Part shown: positions 1-5,670 of the stretch, one piece after another
How the letters are laid out: each line of letters opens with the position of its first letter
How positions within the stretch are numbered: position 1 is the first letter of the stretch
Assembly: GCA_015520245.1 (NCBI GenBank)
Contig: WAQM01000234.1
Location: 1 to 6,947 of the forward strand
Reading direction: 5' to 3'
DNA length: 6,947 nt
Source of the DNA: Pyrodictiaceae archaeon
GTDB lineage: Archaea > Thermoproteota > Thermoprotei_A > Sulfolobales > Pyrodictiaceae
Notes under the pieces: generated by a model
Told to the model about the DNA's origin: nothing
Seen by the model: only the letters and a program-made list of their open reading frames with translations
Database searches by the model: none
Position numbers and translations under genes: made by a program

Positions 1-1377
1 CCACTCGATCTCGCCAGGCACGCGCCCCGCGCCTTCATCGACCCCGGCTACAAGGCCACCCGCTACTACAACGAGGGCATGTTCAGCAGGGTCAAGCTGA
101 TAGTCAACGCGCTCCTGGGCTCGATAGGCGCCCGCGGCGGGATAGCGTGGCCGTACAAGCCGAAGCCGCCCTCCCCCCTCAAGGTCGTAGGCATCAAGGG
201 CGGCGGCCCCCGGGGCGAGCCGCTGTACAAGTACTGGGAGGGGCGGGGCGTCAGGTTCGTGCACAGGAAGTGCTACAGCCAGCTCGCCCTGCGGTCGCTG
301 CTCGAGGGCAGGCCTAGAAGGTACAGGATGGTCATCATCTACAACCAGAACCTGGTGGCGCACGCCCAGGGCAGCAGCGCCGTCATCGAGGCGCTGAAGA
401 GGGCCGAGTTCGTGGTCGTGTTCGACGTCACCCACAACGAGACCACGCTGTGGGCGGACCTCGTGCTGCCCCTGCCCATGTACTTCGAGCAGGACGGCTC
501 CACCATAGCGACGCCCAGCAAGGTCGACATAGGGCAGGTCGGGGTCGTCGAGAAGGTCGTCGACCCGCCGCCGGGGGTCGACGCGAGGCCGGGCTGGTGG
601 ATCGTCGCCGAGCTCGGCAAGAGGCTCGACCCCGCGAACGCCGAGAAGTACGAGGCGCTGAAGGACCCGAGGAGCATCTGGGTGAGGCAGGCCGAGGCCA
701 TGGGCGTCGACCCCGCCGAGCTCCTCGAGAGGGGCGTCGCGGTGCTGCGCGGCGAGCCCATCTACCACCCGCTCAAGGGCAAGTACCACGCCACGGTGAC
801 CGGCGAGATCGAGCTCATCAACGTGAGGGCGCTCCAGGAGCTCCGCGACCACATCGGCAGGGAGTCGCCCCTCAACCCGCTGCCCGTCTGGATCCCGCCG
901 CGCTGGATGACCAGGAGGCTGGGCGAGGACGAGTTCGTGGCCGTGGACGTGTGCGACAAGATGACCGCGACCAACATGTGGATAAGGTTCTCGATGGTAT
1001 CGACGTCGAGCCTGTGGTGGAGGGGGTTCGACGGCGTCCTCATACACGAGGAGCGGGCGAGGAGGCTGGGCATACGCGACGGCGACCTCGTGCGCATCGT
1101 CGGCCCCGGCGGCGAGATCGTGGCGAGGGCCAGGCTGACGCGCACCGTCCACCCCTCGGCCATCGTTGGACCCCACGCCACCAACCCGGGCCGCCGCGTC
1201 AGGGTGACCGTCGAGGCGCTGGAGGGAGGGACCTACGAGGTCGAGCTCTTCGCCCACGGTGGGGGCCTCGGCGTGAACACGAACATGGTGGCCTCCTTCG
1301 ACGACATCGTCCCGGAGGAGGGCGGCCGCGCCATGCAGTGCGACGTCGTGGTCCGCGTGGAGCCCCTCCGCGCCTAG
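1..1377 (+). CDS. Molybdopterin oxidoreductase catalytic subunit (PsrA/PhsA/TtrA-like), 3' part
   Basis: This is the C-terminal 458 codons of a DMSO-reductase-family catalytic subunit. The frame is open to base 1, so the gene starts upstream; the ATG at 79 is internal. Seen: an IIYNQN segment at codons 112-117 and ETTLWADLVLP at 147-157, the usual pattern around the cofactor in this family. A final domain from about codon 310, with RRLGIRDGDLVRIVGPGGE, matches the molybdopterin-dinucleotide-binding beta-barrel. The N-terminal [4Fe-4S] motif, any twin-arginine signal and the metal ligand lie outside the window. Family members reduce polysulfide, thiosulfate, tetrathionate, sulfur, DMSO or similar acceptors. 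The ferredoxin and NrfD subunits downstream point to a quinone-linked sulfur-compound reductase, but the substrate and the metal (Mo or W) cannot be read here. The stop TAG overlaps the ribosome-binding site of the next gene. Confidence 0.9.
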   Translation, partial: PLDLARHAPRAFIDPGYKATRYYNEGMFSRVKLIVNALLGSIGARGGIAWPYKPKPPSPLKVVGIKGGGPRGEPLYKYWEGRGVRFVHRKCYSQLALRSLLEGRPRRYRMVIIYNQNLVAHAQGSSAVIEALKRAEFVVVFDVTHNETTLWADLVLPLPMYFEQDGSTIATPSKVDIGQVGVVEKVVDPPPGVDARPGWWIVAELGKRLDPANAEKYEALKDPRSIWVRQAEAMGVDPAELLERGVAVLRGEPIYHPLKGKYHATVTGEIELINVRALQELRDHIGRESPLNPLPVWIPPRWMTRRLGEDEFVAVDVCDKMTATNMWIRFSMVSTSSLWWRGFDGVLIHEERARRLGIRDGDLVRIVGPGGEIVARARLTRTVHPSAIVGPHATNPGRRVRVTVEALEGGTYEVELFAHGGGLGVNTNMVASFDDIVPEEGGRAMQCDVVVRVEPLRA

Positions 1378-1384
1378 GGGGTGA
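1377..1384 (+). promoter_or_regulatory. Shine-Dalgarno GGGGGTGA for the ferredoxin subunit
   Basis: GGGGGTGA begins at the last base of the catalytic-subunit stop codon and ends 5 nt before the GTG at 1390. It matches the archaeal anti-SD complement GGAGGTGA at all but one position. The same layout recurs one gene later, so 1390 is preferred over the GTG at 1381, which lies inside this motif. Confidence 0.6.
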
Positions 1385-1389
1385 CGGCC

Positions 1390-2028
1390 GTGGCCCGCAT
1401 GGCCATGGTCATAGACCTCGACAGGTGCGTGGGGTGCCTGGCCTGCAGCGTGGCGTGCCTGCGCGAGAACGTGGTGAGGCAGCTCGAGGACCGGGTCGAG
1501 GCGCCGAGGCCCGTGTTCCAGTACGCGCGCACCAGGCCCGTCGACTTCCCAGCGGCCGAGAGGGTCAAGGTGCCCGGGCTGCCGCGCGGCGTGCCCCTCT
1601 TCGTCCAGTGCCAGCACTGCGAGAACGCGCCCTGCGTGATCGCGTGCCCCACCGGCGCCAGCTACCGCACCGAGGACGGGGTCGTGCTCATACGCAAGGA
1701 GAGGTGCATCGGGTGCCGCGCCTGCATGATCGCGTGCCCGTACGGGGCCAGGACCATGTACCTCGGGCGCCTCGAGGCCCCCGCCCCGAACCCCTACGGG
1801 CTCGAGCCCAGGTACCCCGACAAGTGCACGTTCTGCTACCACAGGAAGGGAGGCGGCGAGTGGGTCCCGGCGTGCGTCGAGGCCTGCGCCTTCCACGCGA
1901 GGCTGTTCGGGGACCTTGACGACCCGTCGAGCGAGGTGTCGAGGGTGGTGAGGAGCGGCAGGGCGGTCAGGCTGCGCGAGGAGCTAGGGACCGAGCCCAA
2001 GCTGTTCTACGTGCTGCCCAGGAGGTGA
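1390..2028 (+). CDS. Four-cluster ferredoxin subunit of molybdoenzyme (PsrB/DmsB/TtrB-like)
   Basis: This 212-residue electron-transfer subunit carries electrons between the membrane subunit and the catalytic subunit. All sixteen cysteines expected for four [4Fe-4S] clusters are present. The groups are CVGCLACSVAC at residues 13-23, CQHCENAPCVIAC at 74-86, CIGCRACMIAC at 106-116, and a split group CTFC (146-149) with CVEAC (162-166). The number and spacing match the DmsB/PsrB/NrfC family, and the length is normal. It has no signal peptide or membrane segment, as expected for a subunit that travels with its catalytic partner. The start is set at GTG 1390 because GGGGGTGA lies 5 nt upstream; GTG 1381 would add three residues and ATG 1399 would remove three. 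It is translationally coupled to both neighbours. Confidence 0.94.
   Translation: MARMAMVIDLDRCVGCLACSVACLRENVVRQLEDRVEAPRPVFQYARTRPVDFPAAERVKVPGLPRGVPLFVQCQHCENAPCVIACPTGASYRTEDGVVLIRKERCIGCRACMIACPYGARTMYLGRLEAPAPNPYGLEPRYPDKCTFCYHRKGGGEWVPACVEACAFHARLFGDLDDPSSEVSRVVRSGRAVRLREELGTEPKLFYVLPRR
2021..2028 (+). promoter_or_regulatory. Shine-Dalgarno GGAGGTGA for the NrfD-type subunit
   Basis: An exact GGAGGTGA, complementary to the archaeal 16S rRNA 3' end, includes the TGA stop of the ferredoxin gene and lies 6 nt before GTG 2035. It fixes that GTG as the start and implies translational coupling. Confidence 0.85.
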
Positions 2029-2034
2029 GGCGCC

Positions 2035-3204
2035 GTGGCGCCCCGGAGCCTCGTCGCGCTGGTGGCGCTGCTGGCCGCGGCGCTGGTCCTGCTGGGCTGC
2101 GGGCTGGCCGCCCACTTCCCCGAGGAGGCCAGCCTGGAGGTCTCGGCCGTACCGTGGGGCGTGCTGGTGCCCGGGTACGCGTTCTTCGCCTCGGTGGCTA
2201 CGGGCTCGGCCATCGTCGCCAGCCTCTACACCGTGTTCGGCTACGGTGGGCCGGGCGGGCTCCTGGAGCGCTACGCGAAGCTGCTCGTGTGGCTCTCCCT
2301 GGTCACCCTGGTGCCGGCGTGGCTGCTGATACTGCTCGACCTTACGCAGCCCCAGAACGTGGGGTGGCTGCTGGCCGGCTTCCAGCCCGCGTCGCGCGTC
2401 GCCTGGATGGGGGCGCTGTACTGCGTGCTGGCCCTGGCCCTCCTGGCGCAGCTCGTGCTGATGGTCAGGGGCGCCGCCGGGAGCCCGGCGGCCCGGGCCG
2501 CGGCCGTCATCGCGCTGGCGGCGGCCGTCGCCGTCGACACGAACCTGGGCCAGGTCTTCGGCTCCCTGGTGGCCGTGCCCGGCTGGTACGGCCCCCACAT
2601 GGCCGCGTACTTCACCGCCGGCGCGGTCGTGGCCGGCGCCGCCGCCCAGGCGCTGGCGCTCACCGTGGCGCTGCGGGTCAGAGGCGAGGCCGAGCGGCTG
2701 GCCGACCTGGCTAGGCTCTACGGCCGCGTGCTCCTCGTGGCCCTGCCGGCCCTGGGCCTCGTGGCGCTGTGGTCGGCCGTGACCGCGTGGTACCACGGGG
2801 AGGCCTGGCAGCTCTACCGCGAGCTAGCCCTCGGCCGCCACGCGCCGGCGTACTGGGGCCTCGAGGTCGCCGCCGGGCTGCTCGCCCCGATCGCGCTCGC
2901 CGCCGCGGCCCACGCCCGCGCCAGCGCGGCCGCCGTCGCCGCAGCCAGCGCCCTCGCCCTCGTGGGCGCCTTCGCCGCCAAGTGCGACCTCATAATCGTG
3001 GGCCAGCTCGCGAGGCTCGAGGTGGACGGGCTCAGGACCCTCGTCGGCGCCGGCTACGCCCTGGCGCACTACGCGCCCACCGCCTCCGAGGCGCTCCTGC
3101 TGGCCGGCTCGGCCCTCCTCTGGCCGGCGCTGGTGCTGGCTGGCGCCCTGGTGCTGCCGCTGGCGCCCGGCGAGAGGCCGCGGCGCCTGCTCATCTTCAA
3201 GTAG
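2035..3204 (+). CDS. NrfD/PsrC-family integral membrane subunit
   Basis: This 389-residue, strongly hydrophobic protein should anchor the complex and exchange electrons with the quinone pool. About ten membrane segments can be drawn by eye, near residues 6-27, 40-68, 80-102, 122-145, 153-170, 185-213, 229-250, 271-293, 297-325 and 350-375. Family-like features are PWGVLVPGYAFFASVATGSA at 40-59, matching the conserved second helix of NrfD/PsrC, and DLTQPQN at 102-108 in the following loop, comparable to the DLGRP-type loop of relatives. Heme-ligand pairs typical of b-type anchors are not evident, in keeping with a heme-free NrfD-type subunit. The start is set by a perfect SD. It is the last gene of the operon, and its final 8 bp overlap the 3' end of the convergent glycosylase gene. 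Substrate and direction of electron flow are inferred only. Confidence 0.9.
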   Translation: MAPRSLVALVALLAAALVLLGCGLAAHFPEEASLEVSAVPWGVLVPGYAFFASVATGSAIVASLYTVFGYGGPGGLLERYAKLLVWLSLVTLVPAWLLILLDLTQPQNVGWLLAGFQPASRVAWMGALYCVLALALLAQLVLMVRGAAGSPAARAAAVIALAAAVAVDTNLGQVFGSLVAVPGWYGPHMAAYFTAGAVVAGAAAQALALTVALRVRGEAERLADLARLYGRVLLVALPALGLVALWSAVTAWYHGEAWQLYRELALGRHAPAYWGLEVAAGLLAPIALAAAAHARASAAAVAAASALALVGAFAAKCDLIIVGQLARLEVDGLRTLVGAGYALAHYAPTASEALLLAGSALLWPALVLAGALVLPLAPGERPRRLLIFK

Positions 3205-4156
3205 GCGCCCCGCGCCCCCGCGCCTTTTTCCCGCGCCCCCACGTCCGCCACATGGTTAGGGGCGTGGGCCTCTCGGGCTCCTCGCGGGGGCAGACCTCGC
3301 CCCTCGCGAGCCTCTCGAGGCTCCTGGAGAGGGGCTCGGCGTCGAGCATCACGGTTAGGTGGTAGCTGGCGAGGCCGGCCCAGGGCCCCCACCTCCTAAG
3401 CCACGCCTCCTCGGCGCGGCCCGGGTCGACGCCGTAGGCGGCCGCCGCGAGGCCCCGGACCCACCTGTCCACGATGCGGGCGCCCAGGTTCCCGAACGCC
3501 AGGAGCTCGACGAGCCCGCGCGTGTAGGGGCCGACCCCCTTCACCCCCGCCAGCTCCTCGGGGCCCGCGTCGGGGTTCGAGGCCAGGAGCCTGGCGAGCT
3601 CCGCCAGGGTCCGGGCCCGGTAGCCCAGCCCGGCGCGGCGCAGCAGCTCCTCCGTTACCGCCTCCGGCCTGGGCGGCGCGATGAAGGTGCGGCGGCCCCC
3701 GGGGCCCTCGAGCACCAGCCTCTCCCCGGCGAGCTCGTGCAGCCTGTACACCATGGACCAGCCCTGGAGGAAGCTGGCGTTCTGCTGGCACACCGCGACC
3801 ACGGCCGCGTACCAGGTGCTGGCGAGCCTGAGGGTGAGGCACCTGTACCTCGCGGGCAGGCAGCTGAGGAGGGGGTCGTGGGCGGCTAGCTCGAAGTACC
3901 CCCCGAGGCCCTCGCAGCCCACCACGGGCCTCCACGACCCCAGCGCCCCCTCCCAGCACCGCTCGCCGGGCGCCGCGTACACTGTGACCAGGATCCCCCC
4001 GGCCGAGGGCTCGAGGGAGGCTACGCTGCGGCCGCAGAGGTGGACGTAGGCCCTGCGCCCGTCGAACTGCCATGGCAGGGCGTAGGCCCGCAGCGTCGCT
4101 GGGTGGACGGACGCCCGCAGCTCGTAGGAGTAGGTGGGCCTCAGGGCCGGGGCCAC
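3197..4156 (-). CDS. HhH-GPD superfamily DNA glycosylase (AlkA/OGG-like)
   Basis: This 319-residue base-excision-repair enzyme would remove damaged bases by cleaving the N-glycosidic bond. Seen: an N-terminal part resembling the AlkA/OGG N-terminal domain, then AVCQQNAS around residues 122-128 (the Q-rich helix of the family). The helix-hairpin-helix LAGVKGVGPYTRGL follows at 202-215, and VDRW places the catalytic Asp at 230, 23 residues after the first Gly of the hairpin, as in AlkA. The position of the OGG1/EndoIII catalytic lysine is Tyr211, so it is probably monofunctional, without lyase activity. I see no C-terminal FeS cysteine cluster. The substrate is unknown; alkylated purines or 8-oxoguanine are options. 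GTG 4156 is chosen because GGGGAGGG lies just upstream and codons beyond it run into the divergent gene. GTG 4192 is an alternative. The 3' end overlaps the NrfD-type gene by 8 bp. Confidence 0.88.
   Translation of the reverse strand: MAPALRPTYSYELRASVHPATLRAYALPWQFDGRRAYVHLCGRSVASLEPSAGGILVTVYAAPGERCWEGALGSWRPVVGCEGLGGYFELAAHDPLLSCLPARYRCLTLRLASTWYAAVVAVCQQNASFLQGWSMVYRLHELAGERLVLEGPGGRRTFIAPPRPEAVTEELLRRAGLGYRARTLAELARLLASNPDAGPEELAGVKGVGPYTRGLVELLAFGNLGARIVDRWVRGLAAAAYGVDPGRAEEAWLRRWGPWAGLASYHLTVMLDAEPLSRSLERLARGEVCPREEPERPTPLTMWRTWGRGKKARGRGAPT
3224..3228 (+). terminator. Possible T-tract terminator of the molybdoenzyme operon
   Basis: TTTTT lies 19 nt after the NrfD-type gene stop in otherwise C-rich sequence. 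Archaeal RNA polymerase can terminate at short U tracts without a hairpin. The run also encodes Lys-Lys of the opposing glycosylase, so it may have no terminator role. Confidence 0.35.
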
Positions 4157-4172
4157 GCCGCCCTCCCCGCCC

Positions 4173-4188
4173 AAGGCGCTAGCGCTTT
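4173..4188. promoter_or_regulatory. Near-palindrome in the divergent glycosylase/aminopropyltransferase promoter
   Basis: AAGGCGCTAGCGCTTT contains the perfect 10-bp palindrome GCGCTAGCGC (4176-4185) and pairs in 7 of 8 arm positions. It lies in the 70-bp gap between the two divergent starts and touches the only AT-rich island there, which would serve as TATA box in one or both directions. It could be an operator; in GC-rich DNA a palindrome of this size may also be chance. Confidence 0.35.
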
Positions 4189-4192
4189 TCAC
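4184..4192 (+). promoter_or_regulatory. Weak TATA-like island for the aminopropyltransferase gene
   Basis: GCTTTTCAC is the sole AT-rich patch between the divergent genes. It lies about 38 nt before GTG 4227, similar to the TATA-to-start distances of the regulator and malate dehydrogenase genes here. Read on the other strand (GTGAAAAGC), it is about 30 nt before the glycosylase GTG and could serve both genes. The match to the archaeal TATA consensus is poor. Confidence 0.3.
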
Positions 4193-4226
4193 CGCCCATC
4201 GGCCCGCCCCGCGCCGGTGGCGGGGG

Positions 4227-5096
4227 GTGGAGAGGTTCAAGGGCGTCGCGGGCATGTACCTGGCCCAGCCCGGCGACACCGCCGTGACCGTGCTGTACGT
4301 CGTCGACGAGGTGCTGTACCACGGGCGCTCGAGGTACCAGGAGATCGCGGTGGTGAGGCTGCGCCAGTTCGGCAAGGCCCTGGTCCTCGACGGCCTCATC
4401 CAGAGCACGGAGGCGGACGAGTACGTCTACCACGAGGCGCTCGTGCACCCGGCGCTCGTGGCCCACCCCAACCCCCGCCGCGTCCTCATCCTGGGGGGCG
4501 GCGAGGGCGCGACGCTCCGCGAGGCGCTCAAGCACGGCACGGTCTCGGAGGCCGTGATGGTGGACATAGACGAGCTGGTCGTCGAGGTCGCCAGGAGGTA
4601 CCTGCCCGAGTGGCACCAGGGGGCGTTCGACGACCCTCGCGCCCGGGTGGTGATAGCCGACGGGATGGAGTACGTCGAGAGGGCGGCCGAGCGGGGCGAG
4701 AGGTTCGACGTCGTCGTGATGGACCTCACCGACCCCTACGGCTCCGAGATAGCCCACAAGCTCTACAGCCGCGAGGCCTTCGGCAAGATCAAGTCGATCC
4801 TCAGCCCGGGCGGCATTGTGGTCACGCAGGCCGGCAACAGCTACTTCTTCCCCAAGGCCTACGAGGCGGTCCTCGGCTCGATCTCCTCGGTGTTCAGGGA
4901 GGTGTGCGAGTACGGCGTGTGGGTGCCATCCTTCCTCTACACGAACAACTTCATAGCCGCCTCCGACGAGGTCAACCCCTGCAGGCTGAGCGCCGAGGAG
5001 GTCGACAGGAGGCTGAGGGAGCGCGGCGTGAGGACAAGGATGTACAGCGGCAGGACCCACGTCTCGATGGTTAACATGCCGGTCCTAAGGCCCTGA
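4227..5096 (+). CDS. speE: Spermidine-synthase-like aminopropyltransferase
   Basis: This 289-residue enzyme transfers an aminopropyl group from decarboxylated S-adenosylmethionine to a polyamine acceptor in the cytoplasm. Seen: the N-terminal beta domain with HGRSRYQEI at 32-40, the family signature DGLIQSTEADEYVYHE at 55-70, and the Rossmann nucleotide motif LGGGEGATLRE at 89-99. Next come VDID at 112-115 (acidic residue contacting the cofactor) and the catalytic block VMDLTDP at 164-170, with Asp166 and Asp169 where bacterial enzymes have DSSDP/DSTDP. GNSYFF at 203-208 is also family-like. The length is typical. In several thermophilic archaea such enzymes use agmatine or longer polyamines, so the acceptor is uncertain. 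The start is GTG 4227, judged from distance to the TATA-like island and from the N-terminal length of crenarchaeal relatives; ATG 4254 is possible. The 3' end overlaps the convergent regulator by 12 bp. Confidence 0.92.
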   Translation: MERFKGVAGMYLAQPGDTAVTVLYVVDEVLYHGRSRYQEIAVVRLRQFGKALVLDGLIQSTEADEYVYHEALVHPALVAHPNPRRVLILGGGEGATLREALKHGTVSEAVMVDIDELVVEVARRYLPEWHQGAFDDPRARVVIADGMEYVERAAERGERFDVVVMDLTDPYGSEIAHKLYSREAFGKIKSILSPGGIVVTQAGNSYFFPKAYEAVLGSISSVFREVCEYGVWVPSFLYTNNFIAASDEVNPCRLSAEEVDRRLRERGVRTRMYSGRTHVSMVNMPVLRP

Positions 5097-5513
5097 GGGC
5101 CCGCCCCTCAGCGTCAGGGCGGCCGCGCTCCTCGCGTACTCGCAGAGGTTTATGACCAGCTCCGTCACCTCCTTGGGCACCTCGTAGACGTAGGCCCTCC
5201 CGCCCTTCCGCAGCGGGTACGGCCTCCTCGTGACCAGCGACTTGGCGTGGAGCCTGCGCAGCGCCCTCCGGACCACCTCGGGGTTCCTCCCCAGGTCGCT
5301 GGCTATGTCCTTGACTATGGCCCTCGTCCCCCTCTTGATGAGGTAGGTGAGCACCTGCGCCTCCTCCTCGCTGAGCGAGAACACGCACTTCAGCATGCAC
5401 TTGAGCTTCGTCTCGTCGTAGCTCTGGACGATGAGCTTCCTGGCCTCCTCGTCGGCGGGGCCGCCGGGTGCGACGAGGCGGCGGAGCTTCTCCAGGTCGT
5501 CCGCGCCGAGCAT
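5085..5513 (-). CDS. Winged-helix transcriptional regulator (TrmB/MarR-like)
   Basis: This 142-residue protein is almost certainly a DNA-binding regulator. Seen: a helix beginning LSEEEAQVL at 47-55, a helix-turn-helix across 63-97 (IVKDIASDLGR, then recognition helix NPEVVRRALRRLHAKSL), and a wing hairpin RKGGRAYVYEV at 102-112. A C-terminal helix near 114-132 probably dimerises. The layout matches small archaeal TrmB/MarR-type one-domain regulators, and there is no ligand domain. Cysteines 39 and 43, spaced CMLKC just before the domain, and Cys124 in the C-terminal helix could sense redox state or metal; this is inference. ATG 5513 is the start, with a TATA box about 40 nt upstream. Two palindromes over its promoter suggest autoregulation. 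It diverges from malate dehydrogenase and converges on the aminopropyltransferase. The controlled genes are not known. Confidence 0.85.
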   Translation of the reverse strand: MLGADDLEKLRRLVAPGGPADEEARKLIVQSYDETKLKCMLKCVFSLSEEEAQVLTYLIKRGTRAIVKDIASDLGRNPEVVRRALRRLHAKSLVTRRPYPLRKGGRAYVYEVPKEVTELVINLCEYARSAAALTLRGGPSGP

Positions 5514-5530
5514 GCGTAGGCCCCGCCTCG

Positions 5531-5544
5531 TTAACGCGCGTTAA
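5531..5544. promoter_or_regulatory. Perfect palindrome TTAACGCGCGTTAA, candidate operator
   Basis: A perfect 14-bp inverted repeat, TTAAC-GCGC-GTTAA, lies 17 bp upstream of the regulator's ATG, between its TATA box and predicted transcription start. Bound protein here would block RNA polymerase. Its TAAC/GTTA half-sites recur in the palindrome centred 20.5 bp away. Confidence 0.6.
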
Positions 5545-5549
5545 AGGGG

Positions 5550-5557
5550 AATATAAC
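5550..5557 (-). promoter_or_regulatory. TATA box of the winged-helix regulator gene
   Basis: On the minus strand this reads GTTATATT, the best archaeal TATA box inside the window. It is centred about 40 nt upstream of ATG 5513, predicting a start site roughly 26 nt downstream and a leader of about 13 nt. Its upstream half overlaps the second palindrome. Confidence 0.55.
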
Positions 5558-5563
5558 TGTTAT
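5553..5563. promoter_or_regulatory. Perfect palindrome ATAAC-T-GTTAT, candidate second operator
   Basis: An 11-bp inverted repeat with a one-base centre overlaps the regulator's TATA box. Its arms ATAAC/GTTAT share TAAC/GTTA with the palindrome at 5531-5544; the dyad centres (5537.5 and 5558) are about two helical turns apart. Confidence 0.5.
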
Positions 5564-5624
5564 CCTCCTAGAAGCCGTTTCGGCCGCAGGGGCCGTAGGC
5601 CGCCGCCCCCTCCGCGGGCACCAC

Positions 5625-5631
5625 CTATTTT
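5625..5631 (+). promoter_or_regulatory. Candidate TATA box for malate dehydrogenase
   Basis: CTATTTT is the last AT-rich patch before the gene and sits about 43 nt upstream of ATG 5671, matching the spacing of the regulator's promoter. No strong SD precedes the ATG. The AT-rich region near 5541-5557 could instead drive the gene with a leader of roughly 90 nt. Confidence 0.4.
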
Positions 5632-5670
5632 GCCCGTGGGCGCCCGCTGCGCCCCTCGGGGCCGGGCGCC

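Noticed and set aside
79..81. ATG 79 as start of the molybdoenzyme gene.
   Set aside because: The frame is open to base 1 with sensible protein sequence, and about half of a normal catalytic subunit would be missing; the gene is cut by the window edge.
450..1919. A 489-codon open frame on the plus strand, in a different frame from the molybdoenzyme genes.
   Set aside because: It overlaps two well-supported genes and its translation is dominated by Arg, Gly, Ala and Pro with no domain; in DNA this GC-rich, stop codons are rare and long false frames are expected.
1984..2796. A 270-codon open frame opposite the NrfD-type gene.
   Set aside because: Low-complexity Gly/Gln/His/Arg-rich translation opposite a clear membrane protein; a shadow of GC-rich coding sequence.
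4134..4226. GTG 4134 as start of the aminopropyltransferase.
   Set aside because: It adds a Pro/Arg/Ala-rich stretch not found in the family, overlaps the glycosylase start and lies upstream of the likely promoter.
4157..4408. Extension of the glycosylase to an ATG at 4408.
   Set aside because: It would run 182 bp into the aminopropyltransferase gene, and the added residues are Ser/Thr/Arg-rich with no similarity to the family.
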